Source of the DNA: Chryseobacterium joostei
GTDB lineage: Bacteria; Bacteroidota; Bacteroidia; Flavobacteriales; Weeksellaceae
Direction: 5' to 3'
Assembly (NCBI RefSeq): GCF_003815775.1
Contig: NZ_CP033926.1
Coordinates: 4,154,001 to 4,218,000 of the forward strand
Length of the DNA stretch: 64,000 nt
Shown here: in pieces, positions 30,629 to 39,863 of the stretch
Numbering within the stretch: position 1 is the first letter of the stretch
Layout: each line of letters begins with the position of its first letter
The notes under the pieces: generated by a model
The model's database searches: none
The model's input: only the letters and a program-made list of their open reading frames with translations
Told to the model about the DNA's origin: nothing
Translations under genes and position numbers: made by a program

Positions 30629-30950
30629 ACACACAAAAAACACAAAAACAAATAAAAATTATGACGAATTATATCTTTTATAACACACCCCTCTTTTCTT
30701 TCATCTGATTATATATCGATCAGTATTTCCCAGTAGAAGTAGAAAAATACACCTGGCTTTATCAATCAGTTTGATGATGCCTGAAGACTTAAACCTAAAA
30801 TTTATCTATAAACATTTCAGAATCAGAAAATTTACCCTGGTTTGAAATGTTTATAGGTTACAATCTATCTTTTAATAATTAAAAACAAAAACTTTATGAT
30901 GAAGAAAAAACTGAAGCATTCACTGGAAGAGCTTCTGAAAAAACCGAAAA
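30629..30950 (+). repeat. diverged intergenic repeat, copy 1
   Basis: From ACACACAAAAAACACAAAAA through the start of the next reading frame this stretch matches 38309-38635 with scattered substitutions and small indels (about four of five bases by eye). Both copies end in a frame starting ATGATGAAGAAA and coding for SLEELLKK. The 30487-30628 part between this and the small gene has no match and holds nothing I recognise. Confidence 0.75.
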
Positions 30951-31189
30951 CTGCCATTCTATGACCAGAAAAGGCAGCTTGCTTTGGAGTACAAAACCAA
31001 AGGTTTTGTACCGAACAGAGTAGCATTCTAAGGGCTAATCCCGTGGGAATTGCACCTGCCAACTTTGTAGAAAGGATGATGGTATATGGTATACGATACC
31101 CCAACAAATGTATGAAGATGTACACCCTGAAAGAAAGTGATGCTTCTACGGCTTAGCATTGTATCACTATATAGATTTGTACTGATTAA
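30896..31189 (+). pseudogene. deleted third cassette: signal-peptide start joined to C-terminal module
   Basis: ATG 30896 reads MMKKKLKHSLEELLKKPKTA, close to the N-terminus of the broken gene at 38577, and stops at 30964. Directly after, the DNA matches the shared C-terminal module (codons for KGF VPNR, then GIAP ANF VE and the Lys-Met-Tyr motif) with substitutions, one-base changes and in-frame stops, up to TAA 31189. The whole middle of a giant gene is missing. It is an old deletion derivative; the 173-codon gene does not follow it. Confidence 0.75.
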
Positions 31190-31244
31190 TCATTTAACAA
31201 ACCCAACAGGTTACAATATCCATCCCGAGAAACGAGTTCGCTAA

Positions 31245-31385
31245 AAGAGATGTTTCGACACCGCTGCGTTCTGCTCAACATGACAAAGGAACTTCTAAAA
31301 AGGAATGCATTATCATCTTGAGTATTGTCTGAAGGTCAATGAACGAAGTCGAAGGATCTCAACATAAAGAAAAGATGAGATGGTT
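31245..31385. repeat. REP-like dispersed intergenic element
   Basis: Two related half-elements in opposite orientation: AGAGATGTTTCGACACCGCT with CTGCTCAACATGACA on the plus strand, and TGTTGAGATCCTTCGACTTC with CATTGACC on the minus strand. Such GAGAT..TTCGAC..CTCAA..TGACA strings are common between flavobacterial genes. Only genome-wide counting would prove that it is dispersed. Confidence 0.5.
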
Positions 31386-31454
31386 CCTTCAGTCTGTATC
31401 AAGCCTGTTGAATATAGAAAATCAATAGCAAACAAAATTTAACACATAAACAAA

Positions 31455-32915
31455 ATGAAAAAAAATATTATCATTTTAGCAACATTATTAATGTCTGGTA
31501 TTGCATTCTCGCAGGTGGGTATCAATACGGACATACCAAAAGCTACATTGGATGTTGTAGGAAAAGCAACAGATACCAGTTCGTTAGACGGTATCATTGC
31601 ACCACGGCTTACTGGCGACCAGTTGAGAGCCAAAACCTATACCACAGACCAGACAGGAACCCTGGTATATGTAACCACCGCAGACACGGCACCCGCAGGA
31701 CAAACCGTAAATGTAACCAGTATTGGTTATTTCTATTTTGACGGTGCTGTATGGCAGAACGTTAGCAACGGTGCAGCAGCTCCTGTAAATATCTACAATG
31801 CTAATGGTTCTTTAACGGGATCAGGAAGTTCTCGTAATTTGACCCTTAATGGTAAAGAACTAAATTTCATAGGAACGAATCAAAGAACTTCTTGGAGGAC
31901 GGATGGTGTTTTATATCAGGAAAATCTTCAAAGTTCAGGAGGAGAGGGAGCAATAGTTATTACAGGCGGGAGCAGCTCTAATTTATACCTGCAACAGTTT
32001 AGAAATGGTCCGGCTCAAATTCAGGCTGCTTTCAACTCTACTGTTCTGGATATAGGAACAAATGGTTCTACAGCATCGGCTCCGTTGACAATAAGCACAA
32101 GCGCAGGAGGAGGTGCTTTGGCGACAGAAAAAATGCGTGTTACAGGCGAAGGAAACGTGGGTATCAATACTATCGCACCAACCGAAAAATTAGACAACAA
32201 CGGCATCACAAGATTGAGAAATCTCCCAACAGATGGTACTACTAATGCTATTTATACACAAAGTAATGGAGCCGCTTCTGCCACACAAAACCAAACCTTT
32301 ACCGCAACCAGAACTGTCGTTGCTGATGCCAATGGAGTTTTAGGAACTGTCGCAGGTTTGCCGGCAACTCCTATAAATATTTACAATGCAAACGGCACCC
32401 TTACAACAAACAGAACCGTAACCACCAATAGCAATTCTCTGTCGTTTACAGGCAATGGAAATACTGTGATGATAAGTAATTCAGGAACTATGGCTAGTAT
32501 TTCTGCAAACGGTACCGGAAGAGGTAATTTGACTGTTACTGGAGGGAATTCTATAGTGGATGTTTTTGCAGATAATAATGGTGTCGGACAGATTATTGCT
32601 CGGGGAACGGGAAATAGAGGATTAGATATAGGCAGTAGTTATACTACACAACCTGCTCATGTTAGATTTTTGACTTCACCAGGAAGCAATGTGCCCGGAA
32701 CAGAAAGAATGCGCATTACACCAACAGGAAACATTGGTATCAACACCTCATTACCTCAAGCCAGACTACACGTCGTAAAAGCAGCATCCGATCTTACACC
32801 GGCAATTATAGAGGGGTGTAATGAATATGCAGATAACGCCGCAGCCACCAGTGCGGGTTTGCCTGTGGGTGGATTGTACAGAACATCAACCGGAGTGTTG
32901 ATGGTAAGGTATTAA
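31455..32915 (+). CDS. secreted 'VGINT' type surface protein, 486 aa
   Basis: Signal peptide MKKNIIILATLLMSGIAFSQ followed directly by VGINTDIPKATLDVVGK, the standard opening of a large class of flavobacterial surface proteins. GIIAPRLTGDQLRAK follows at about residues 46-60. Two related beta modules begin with NIYNANGSLT (about 114) and NIYNANGTLT (about 310); each includes a GNVGIN or GNIGIN strand. The C-terminus (AIIEGCNEYADNAAATSAGL, then PVGGLYRTSTGVLMVRY) is the family ending. The style resembles trimeric fibre proteins. It stands alone between the decayed cassette and the 1470-codon gene, and may be part of the same surface layer. No enzymatic motif. Confidence 0.75.
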   Translation: MKKNIIILATLLMSGIAFSQVGINTDIPKATLDVVGKATDTSSLDGIIAPRLTGDQLRAKTYTTDQTGTLVYVTTADTAPAGQTVNVTSIGYFYFDGAVWQNVSNGAAAPVNIYNANGSLTGSGSSRNLTLNGKELNFIGTNQRTSWRTDGVLYQENLQSSGGEGAIVITGGSSSNLYLQQFRNGPAQIQAAFNSTVLDIGTNGSTASAPLTISTSAGGGALATEKMRVTGEGNVGINTIAPTEKLDNNGITRLRNLPTDGTTNAIYTQSNGAASATQNQTFTATRTVVADANGVLGTVAGLPATPINIYNANGTLTTNRTVTTNSNSLSFTGNGNTVMISNSGTMASISANGTGRGNLTVTGGNSIVDVFADNNGVGQIIARGTGNRGLDIGSSYTTQPAHVRFLTSPGSNVPGTERMRITPTGNIGINTSLPQARLHVVKAASDLTPAIIEGCNEYADNAAATSAGLPVGGLYRTSTGVLMVRY

Positions 32916-33063
32916 AAATAGCCACCCAATTCCGATCCAATGAAATGGGGTACGAAGGACGAGGTGGTTAAAACAATAATCTTTAAAAGATTTCAAATCC
33001 TTGAAAAATTAAAATAACAAACAATATAGAACAATTAAGTAGAACACAAATGTAATTTCAAAA

Positions 33064-33207
33064 ATGATGAAAAGAAAAGTAATCGTGTCTCACAGGGCTG
33101 ATCCTCCGGGGCACGCCATGATGATTGAGTCCTGCTGCCTGTACAAATACCGGGGGCAAAACACTAAGCACGATATGATATTTCAAAAATTAAAAACAAA
33201 TGTATGA
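33064..33207 (+). CDS. possible small ORF, 47 codons, overlapping the start of the giant RCC1 gene
   Basis: The frame runs from ATGATGAAAAGAAAA to a TGA that overlaps the ATG of the 1470-codon gene (ATGA at 33204-33207). The middle (about 33090-33170) is clearly richer in G and C than the flanking DNA and encodes two adjacent Cys. Nothing is recognised in the product. It could be a coupled leader peptide, or a foreign insert that happens to be open; the flanks on both sides share ATTTCAAAAAT. Confidence 0.25.
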   Translation: MMKRKVIVSHRADPPGHAMMIESCCLYKYRGQNTKHDMIFQKLKTNV

Positions 33208-36200
33208 TGAAAAAAACGAAAACAAAACTAACATTTAAACAGACAAAAAGTCTCTTTTTTGTCCTGTTGCTCTTTCTGAGAAACGGGATAATTAGCAAGG
33301 TAAAGAACTACAATATAAATGTAGCATTTTTGCCGGTATTCTTATTGTTTTTTGGAAGCCTCGGTGCCCAGACAATAAGAGTCTTGGACGTACAACTCAC
33401 CGCATCGAGAGGTGCCGGAGCAGTGCAAAGCTATAATCTCGGAGGATCTTACATGACCAATGCCAAAGCAAAGCTGGCTTGTACAAATTTGTTTGGCATA
33501 TCGGGCACTGTGACGCATCCCATTACGGTAACTACCGCTGCAGGTACATTAGGCAGTATCAATGCTGCTCTTTTAGCCAATTATGATGTTGTATTTATGG
33601 CTGCTCTGGTTGAAGGTTTTGCTACCAATTATTATACCCCTGCCGAGATAGATGCGCTGAAAGTATGGAGCAGAGACCCTCACCACGTTATTATTAGTGC
33701 TGAGCAACAAATGAATCAATACTTCACCAACTCAATGGGACTCAGTATCATCAATGGGAATACCGACCCTACCACTGTCGATGCCGGTGGAATAGACTCC
33801 ACAACGACAAAGCTCTTTAGCGGTATCTTTGGGACACCAACATCGGCCGGTATTAGCCAGGGGGGATCTGCTCAGGGATATTTCACGGCTCCTTGCGGGG
33901 TTTGGAGTGTGGCAAAGAATGCTGTAGGAAACTCTACTATTGTCATCAATAATTACAATGATGTACTCTTAGGAGATGGTGATTTCTTCTCCATTATTAG
34001 TACTACAGGCGGCGTTTCCAGTGGTTGCGGTATCAATTCTAATACAGATAAAGTCTGGCTCAACCTTTGGGCATGGGCTGCAGACCAGGTGATTAACGGG
34101 AGTAGTTCTTCTTCCTATATCAGCTCGGCTGTACCGCCTACGCTTACATTACTTAATCCTATGCCAACTTCTTCTACCAATACAGGACAAATACAATCTA
34201 CTATACCGACAGGCTACACGCTTGTGGGATGGCAGACCAGCACCGATTCGGGAAGTACATGGACATCTTTAGGAAGTACTGCCAATCCGTATACATATAC
34301 CAATGCTGCCAATGGGCAGATGTACCAGGCAATATGGAGTGGTGGATCCGGCTGTCCTAATACTTATTCTAATATATTGACCATTACAATCAGCCGTTGT
34401 GTAAACGGATGTAACCCGAACACCTTTGTAAACAGCTCTGACCCCAATACCATAGAGTATGACAATGTCGTCTCAGCTGTTACTACCCTGGCAAAAACTG
34501 ACAACGGTACATTTACAATCTGGGGACAGGGGGCTAGCCCGGCCGGGGGCAGTCTCTTAGCACCGACAGCGATAACGCCTGCGAATGGATATAGCTATAC
34601 CGGGACACCTTTAAAAGCAACAACAGGAAGTTTTGTAGATTATTCTACTCCGGGATTTATTTACTATTATGCTCAAAGTGCTTTATTAACCACTAATGGG
34701 CTGTATCTTTGGGGTTCTCCTAATAGATTAGTGAGCTCGTCCATTAAAAATACCGCTGCTTTTGGCAAGATCACGGTAAATGGCAAAGCAGATGGCCTAC
34801 CAGCAGGTGTAACACCTAATGATGTGAAAATGATGTTTGGCTCTCACCAGACTTTGGGTATTGTAACCTGCAGTGGTGATGCTTGGGTATTATCTTTCGG
34901 AGGATCTAAAAATGGAGATGGCACCGTACAGAATGCCGCAAACAATGTGATTTGGCACCGTGTAAAAACATCGGCTACAACAGATCTTAACGGTGTAGTG
35001 GCTATGCGTGGTAATGCTTTGGCGTTGTTTGCCTTAACTTCTGATGGTAAGTTATATACATGGGGTACAGGAACTTATCTGGGAGATGGAACTGCTGCTG
35101 CCAACAGAACCTATGCGACAGAAGTGGTTGTACCGGCTGGCGTTACCCCAAAAACGATAGGGATGACAATGGGAACAGCAACATCCCAGCCCTATTATCT
35201 ACTGGCTACCGATGGAAGACTCTTTTCTATGGGTGAGAATAGCAGTAGACAATTGGGAGATGGTACTACCGCAGACAAAACTACCTGGGCACAGCCGCAA
35301 AAAATGACCGATCAGTATGGGCAGGGTACGGGACCATTGGTGAACATCGCATGGATTTCACCCAATGAACATACTGCTGATAATGATACAAATACTAAAG
35401 CTGGTATTAACGTACTGACCAATGATAAAAAACTATGGGGTTGGGGACTTGGTCGTTTAATTGGGGGGACCTCATTCACAACCTACTATGACCCTGTTTA
35501 TATGCCGGGCAACAGCACTAATGCCAACGGAATGAAAGTGACCGATGAGATCATTATGGTAGAAACTGGGGGAGACTACGCTTTAAACTACAAAAAGAAC
35601 TCAGACAAGTTTGGCTTTGTAGGATTATCTGTCTACAATAAAGGAGATGGTTCTAATACAATTCAAGTTGTTCCTGTTTATGCTTATGATACTGCCGTTT
35701 TGATGACATGTGGTGCAGAGATTGGTCCTGCTGTACAAGACCTACAGGTCTGCAATGGCACTACAGCCAACCTTAATAATGCCAACTTAGCCGCTACCCC
35801 AAGTGAGGTAGAATGGCACGCTACCAATGATGCCAGCAGCCCTGTAATCACCAATATTACTGCGGTAGCACCAGGTACTTACTATGCATTTTATACCGTA
35901 GCATCCGGTAAGCAAAGAGTAGCAGGCTCTGCAGCTATAGTAACAGGAGTCGTATGTTGTTCTACAGGTAATTGTAACCCAAATACCTTTGTAAATGCCG
36001 TAGACCCTAATACCATAGAGTATGATAATATGGTATCTGGTTACCACTCTACAATAGTAAAAGAAGCTAACGGAACTTTTAAAGCTTGGGGACAGGAAAC
36101 TTCTCCTAATGGAACTGGAGATTTGCTTTCTCCTACAGCAATAACTTCTGCTAATGGCTTTAGCTATATAGGGACTCCTTTAAGAGCAACTGTTGGAAGC

Positions 36201-37616
36201 GGTTTTGGTGGTGCTACTATTAATCATCAATATGCATTGCTCACTACAGATGGATTGTATGTTTGGGGATTTGCCAATATGTTGATAAGCTCTTCTATTA
36301 AAAACACCAGTGCCTTTGGCAAAATCACGGTAAATGGCAAAGCTGATGGTTTACCAGCCGGTGTAATACCTCAACAAGTCAAGGCGATGTTCGGATCTTA
36401 CGGAACATTAGCTATTGTCACCTGTAGTGGCGAGGCTTGGGTATTGTCTACAACAGGTAACAAAAATGGAGACGGAACAGCACAGGATGCTACCAATAAT
36501 GTGATTTGGCACCGTGTAAAAACAGCAGCAGCAGGCAATCCAACCCTTGACAATGTGGTTGCTATGCGAGGTACTGCCAATGCTTTGTTTGCTTTAACTT
36601 CAGATGGTAGTCTCTATACCTGGGGCACGGGTACCTATATCAACAGCGGAGCCGCTGCCAACAGAACTTATGCCACTCAAGTATCTGCACCAGGAATAAC
36701 TCCTAAAATGATAGGGATGACCGAAGCTATAGCTGCCCAAAGTTATTATCTATTAGCGACCAATGGCAAGCTATATGCAATGGGAGACAACTCAGACCGT
36801 CAGCTTGGCGATGGTACCACAACAACAAGAACTTCTTGGGTACAACCGCAAAAAATGACCAATCAGTCTGGACAGGGGGTAGGTGTGCTGGAAAATATTG
36901 CATGGATCTCTCCTAATGAGCATTCTAATTATCCTTTTTCTAATAGCACAGGATCTATTAATGTTTTGACCAATGATAAAAAGCAATGGGCTTGGGGTAG
37001 TAATGATGAATATATGATTGGGGGTGCAGCATATAACGGCAATTATGATCCAATGTATATGCCGGGGAACAGTGCCGCAGTTAACGGAATGAAATTGACC
37101 GATGAGATCATTGCTGTAGAAACAGGCGGTCATACTTCAATAAACGTCAAAAAAGGCGAGAACAAATTTGGGTATGTAGGTCACAGAACCAATGGTAGTA
37201 TGGGTGATGGAAGCAGTGCTAATAGTAATGCTACTACTTACACTTACAGTACCGGTACTGTTTCTATATGTGGTGCAGATACTTCAGGTTTCTGCTACAA
37301 ACCGGGCATTACAGCGGGTACCGCATTAGATACCAAGGTAGGAATCACTGCTCTTAGCCGAGCGGGATTAAATTCTGATAACTGGCCAATGGTAAGAAAA
37401 GGCGGCTGGCTTGCTTTGGAATCCAAAACCAAAGGCTTTGTACCAAACAGGGTAGCGTTCTCAGGAGCCAATCCTGTGGGGATTGCACCTGCTAACTTCG
37501 TAGAAGGGATGATGGTGTATGACACGACCAACAAATGTATGAAGATGTATACTTCTCAGGATAACGGAGTTACTTTCGGATGGTATTGTATAACAACACC
37601 AACTTGTCCGGATTAA
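33204..37616 (+). CDS. giant mosaic surface protein with two RCC1 blocks, 1470 aa
   Basis: The N-terminus is long, with a second hydrophobic segment (about 38-56, ending LGAQ) as likely signal peptide. An alpha/beta domain follows (about 57-300) that resembles residues 1773-2009 of the 2217-residue protein (AEIDALKVWSRDP against SEFDAIKDWSDDS). Next comes an Ig-like strand set (about 305-395), RCC1-type propeller block 1 (about 400-830; LYTWGTGTYLGDGT, LFSMGENSSRQLGDG), an Ig-like link (about 835-920), RCC1 block 2 (about 925-1360) and the shared C-terminal module (1364-1470). RCC1 repeats in such proteins usually bind ligands; none is evident. Part of block 1 is almost identical in DNA to the broken gene at 38577-39542. 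Confidence 0.78.
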   Translation: MMKKTKTKLTFKQTKSLFFVLLLFLRNGIISKVKNYNINVAFLPVFLLFFGSLGAQTIRVLDVQLTASRGAGAVQSYNLGGSYMTNAKAKLACTNLFGISGTVTHPITVTTAAGTLGSINAALLANYDVVFMAALVEGFATNYYTPAEIDALKVWSRDPHHVIISAEQQMNQYFTNSMGLSIINGNTDPTTVDAGGIDSTTTKLFSGIFGTPTSAGISQGGSAQGYFTAPCGVWSVAKNAVGNSTIVINNYNDVLLGDGDFFSIISTTGGVSSGCGINSNTDKVWLNLWAWAADQVINGSSSSSYISSAVPPTLTLLNPMPTSSTNTGQIQSTIPTGYTLVGWQTSTDSGSTWTSLGSTANPYTYTNAANGQMYQAIWSGGSGCPNTYSNILTITISRCVNGCNPNTFVNSSDPNTIEYDNVVSAVTTLAKTDNGTFTIWGQGASPAGGSLLAPTAITPANGYSYTGTPLKATTGSFVDYSTPGFIYYYAQSALLTTNGLYLWGSPNRLVSSSIKNTAAFGKITVNGKADGLPAGVTPNDVKMMFGSHQTLGIVTCSGDAWVLSFGGSKNGDGTVQNAANNVIWHRVKTSATTDLNGVVAMRGNALALFALTSDGKLYTWGTGTYLGDGTAAANRTYATEVVVPAGVTPKTIGMTMGTATSQPYYLLATDGRLFSMGENSSRQLGDGTTADKTTWAQPQKMTDQYGQGTGPLVNIAWISPNEHTADNDTNTKAGINVLTNDKKLWGWGLGRLIGGTSFTTYYDPVYMPGNSTNANGMKVTDEIIMVETGGDYALNYKKNSDKFGFVGLSVYNKGDGSNTIQVVPVYAYDTAVLMTCGAEIGPAVQDLQVCNGTTANLNNANLAATPSEVEWHATNDASSPVITNITAVAPGTYYAFYTVASGKQRVAGSAAIVTGVVCCSTGNCNPNTFVNAVDPNTIEYDNMVSGYHSTIVKEANGTFKAWGQETSPNGTGDLLSPTAITSANGFSYIGTPLRATVGSGFGGATINHQYALLTTDGLYVWGFANMLISSSIKNTSAFGKITVNGKADGLPAGVIPQQVKAMFGSYGTLAIVTCSGEAWVLSTTGNKNGDGTAQDATNNVIWHRVKTAAAGNPTLDNVVAMRGTANALFALTSDGSLYTWGTGTYINSGAAANRTYATQVSAPGITPKMIGMTEAIAAQSYYLLATNGKLYAMGDNSDRQLGDGTTTTRTSWVQPQKMTNQSGQGVGVLENIAWISPNEHSNYPFSNSTGSINVLTNDKKQWAWGSNDEYMIGGAAYNGNYDPMYMPGNSAAVNGMKLTDEIIAVETGGHTSINVKKGENKFGYVGHRTNGSMGDGSSANSNATTYTYSTGTVSICGADTSGFCYKPGITAGTALDTKVGITALSRAGLNSDNWPMVRKGGWLALESKTKGFVPNRVAFSGANPVGIAPANFVEGMMVYDTTNKCMKMYTSQDNGVTFGWYCITTPTCPD

Positions 37617-37627
37617 TAAAAGTAAAC

Positions 37628-37662
37628 AAGAGGTTGAGAGCATCAATTCTCAGCCTCTTTTT
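37628..37662 (+). terminator. terminator between giant gene and 173-codon gene, copy 2
   Basis: Identical to 29909-29943: a 12-bp stem with one mismatch followed by TTT. Confidence 0.65.
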
Positions 37663-37683
37663 AACCATTTTAAAACAAAAGCA

Positions 37684-38205
37684 ATGAAAAAAACAATAGC
37701 ATTATTAGCTGTTTCTCTGTCAGCTTTTCAGGTGCAGGCTCAGTTGGCGGTAGGGAAATCTGCCGTTACCAACAATTCGGTTTCCTTAGAGTTTTCCAAT
37801 ACAGAAAACAGAGGACTTGTTCTTCCGTATAATATCAACAAATCAGGGATTACTGAAAACGGAACGATGATCTATGATACCACAGACCATAAGGTAAAAT
37901 ATCTGAAAGACAATGCCTGGTTTGATTTTAGTGTGGATACCTCCGGTACTTCGGATCTAAGCATTCAGGGAGCAGATAAGACCGAACAGCCTGGAGCAAA
38001 GGTTGCGATCTATAGTACAGGAAGCACCAACACTACATCGGGAATTCTTGTATTAGAAGATACTAATAAAGCAATGATACTTCCTAAGGTGGCAAGTCCG
38101 CATCTCAATATCATCAATCCCGCTCCGGGAATGATGGCGTATGATACCACAAAAAGACAGCTTGCCGTATATAATGGCACTGTATGGTCTTTCTGGAAAC
38201 CATAA
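37684..38205 (+). CDS. secreted protein, 173 aa, copy 2 of an identical pair
   Basis: The product is identical to that of 29965-30486; the DNA differs by one silent change (TAC against TAT at 38140). Here a strong terminator follows the gene, which copy 1 lacks, so this cassette end may be the older arrangement. See copy 1 for domain remarks. Confidence 0.75.
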   Translation: MKKTIALLAVSLSAFQVQAQLAVGKSAVTNNSVSLEFSNTENRGLVLPYNINKSGITENGTMIYDTTDHKVKYLKDNAWFDFSVDTSGTSDLSIQGADKTEQPGAKVAIYSTGSTNTTSGILVLEDTNKAMILPKVASPHLNIINPAPGMMAYDTTKRQLAVYNGTVWSFWKP

Positions 38206-38221
38206 TTAAATTTTTGATAAT

Positions 38222-38270
38222 AAAGAGCCTTTTTATTAAGTAATACTTTACTTAGTAAAAGGCTCTTATT
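38222..38270 (+). terminator. strong terminator after 173-codon gene, copy 2
   Basis: A long stem built on AAAGAGCCTTTTTA and TAAAAGGCTCTTAT, with further pairing (TTAAGTA / TACTTAG, imperfect) towards the loop, followed by TTTAAAA. Confidence 0.75.
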
Positions 38271-38308
38271 TAAAACAGAAAAGAATGGAATAAAACTATT
38301 TTTTATAA

Positions 38309-38635
38309 ACACACAAAAAACACAAAAACAAATAAAAATTATGACGAATTATATCTTTTATAACACGTCCCTCTTTCCTTTCATCTGATTATACATCGAT
38401 CTGTATTTCCCAATAGAAGTAGAAAAATAAACTTGGCTTTATCAATCAGTTTGATGGTGCCTAAGGAGTTGAGCATAAGATTTACCTATAAGTATTTCTT
38501 AATCATATAGTTGTGTTGATTCTGGAATGTTTGTAGGTTACTATATATCTTTTTGATAACTAAAAACAAAATCTTTATGATGAAGAAACATCCGAAGCAA
38601 TCACTGGAAGAGCTTCTGAAAAAACGAAAACTGTT
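38309..38635 (+). repeat. diverged intergenic repeat, copy 2
   Basis: Matches 30629-30950 (see there). It leads into the signal-peptide part of the broken RCC1 gene and probably contains the promoter of this gene family. The much greater divergence than in the 913-bp cassette shows two different ages of exchange. Confidence 0.75.
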
Positions 38636-39542
38636 ATTAATAATATTGCTCTTTCTGGGCAATATCATAACACAAGCACAATGCGTGTCAGGCTGTAACC
38701 CGAATACTTATGTAAATGCCGTAGACCCTAATACCATAGAGTATGATAATTTCGTCGCAGGAGTTTCTACCATAGCAAAAACTGACAACGGTAAATTTAC
38801 TGTTTGGGGACAAGGGGCTAACCCGAACTGAGTAGGTGGGGCGCGCTAGGAACCAGTTTATTGGCACCAACAGAGATAACACCGGCGAATGGTTTTAATT
38901 ATACAGGAACTTATCTTGGCGATGGAACTGCCGTTGCCAACAGAACCTATGCAACTGAAGCAACTGTGCCGGCTGGCGTTACCCCAAAAACGATAAGGAT
39001 GACAATGGGAACAACAACATCCCAGCCCTATTATCTACTGGCTACCGATGGGAGACTCTTTTCTATGGGTGAGAATAGCAATAGACAATTGGGAGATGGT
39101 ACTACCGCAGACAAAACTACCTGGGTACAGCCGCAAAAATGACCGATCAGTATGGGCAGGGTACGGGACCATTGGTGAACATCGCATGGATTTCACCCAA
39201 TGAACATGCTCATGATAATAGTACGGTTCCTAAAGCCGGTGTTAACGTACTGAACAATGATAAAAAACTATGGGGCTGGGGACTTGGTCGTATAATTGGT
39301 GGTTCGTCCACAACAACTTACTATGACCCTGTTATATGCCGGGCAACAGTACAAATGCTAACGGAATGAAAATGACCGATGAAATCATTATGGTAGAAAC
39401 AGGGTATGGGTTCTCTGTAAACTACAAAAAAGGCTCAGACAAGTTTGGCTTTGTAGGAACCTCTATCCATACTAAAGGGGATGGCATTGAAACCTTCCGA
39501 AGTTTCTCTACTTACGTATATGATACCGCTGTTTTGATATGA
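38577..39542 (+). pseudogene. broken RCC1-type surface protein gene
   Basis: ATG 38577 starts MMKKHPKQSLEELLKKRK with a good signal peptide (ending ITQAQ), then CNPNTYVNAVDPNTIEYDN as in both RCC1 blocks of the 1470-residue protein. A stop stands at 38829. The match goes on in another frame at about 38860 (TEITPANGFNYTGT) and jumps at about 38900 over some 155 codons to YLGDGT. Two one-base losses in short homopolymers (about 39137 and 39332) shift the frame again. The last frame ends at 39542 without the shared C-terminal module. The sequence is a decayed relative and a possible sequence donor for the intact gene. Confidence 0.8.
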
Positions 39543-39863
39543 ATTTAAAAGATTTAGAATCTTTCTGCCTTTTTTAAGAGAAGTCTGAAATAGCAATATG
39601 TAAGAGGGGGCTTTTTTGGGGTATTTCTTTTTTGAAATCCCAATCTTTTGCAAATAAAAAATATTGAGTAAAAAAGCACTTTCTATCTTTTGCAGATACA
39701 TATATAAAGCCTTAACGGATGTTCACCACTTTTTAAAGTAGTTTTTGGTATCTAAGTAAAATCTTATTTTCATGGAAATTCTATTGTGTAAAAGTGGACT
39801 AAATTATCAATATTTTGTACTCAATAAAACAAATCAGAAAAATAAAATATGCAAATGTTATAA
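39543..39863. other. intergenic region, nothing recognised
   Basis: 321 AT-rich bases between the broken RCC1 gene and the tRNA terminator. There is a G-run/T-run stretch at about 39606-39622 but no stem with it. An open frame from 39772 on the plus strand runs through the tRNA and is not credible. Confidence 0.5.

Larger units (their letters stand above)
37293..38205 (+). repeat. 913-bp duplicated cassette, copy 2
   Basis: Second copy of the segment at 29574-30486, in direct orientation. It covers the last 107 codons of the 1470-codon gene and the second 173-codon gene, including the terminator between them. Upstream of it the two giant genes are unrelated (apart from their alpha/beta domain), so the cassette acts as an exchangeable 3' end. 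Confidence 0.92.

Noticed and set aside
29574..38205. Insertion sequence or composite transposon made by the 913-bp repeats
   Set aside because: The repeats contain no transposase, no terminal inverted repeats and no target duplications; their ends coincide with gene modules.
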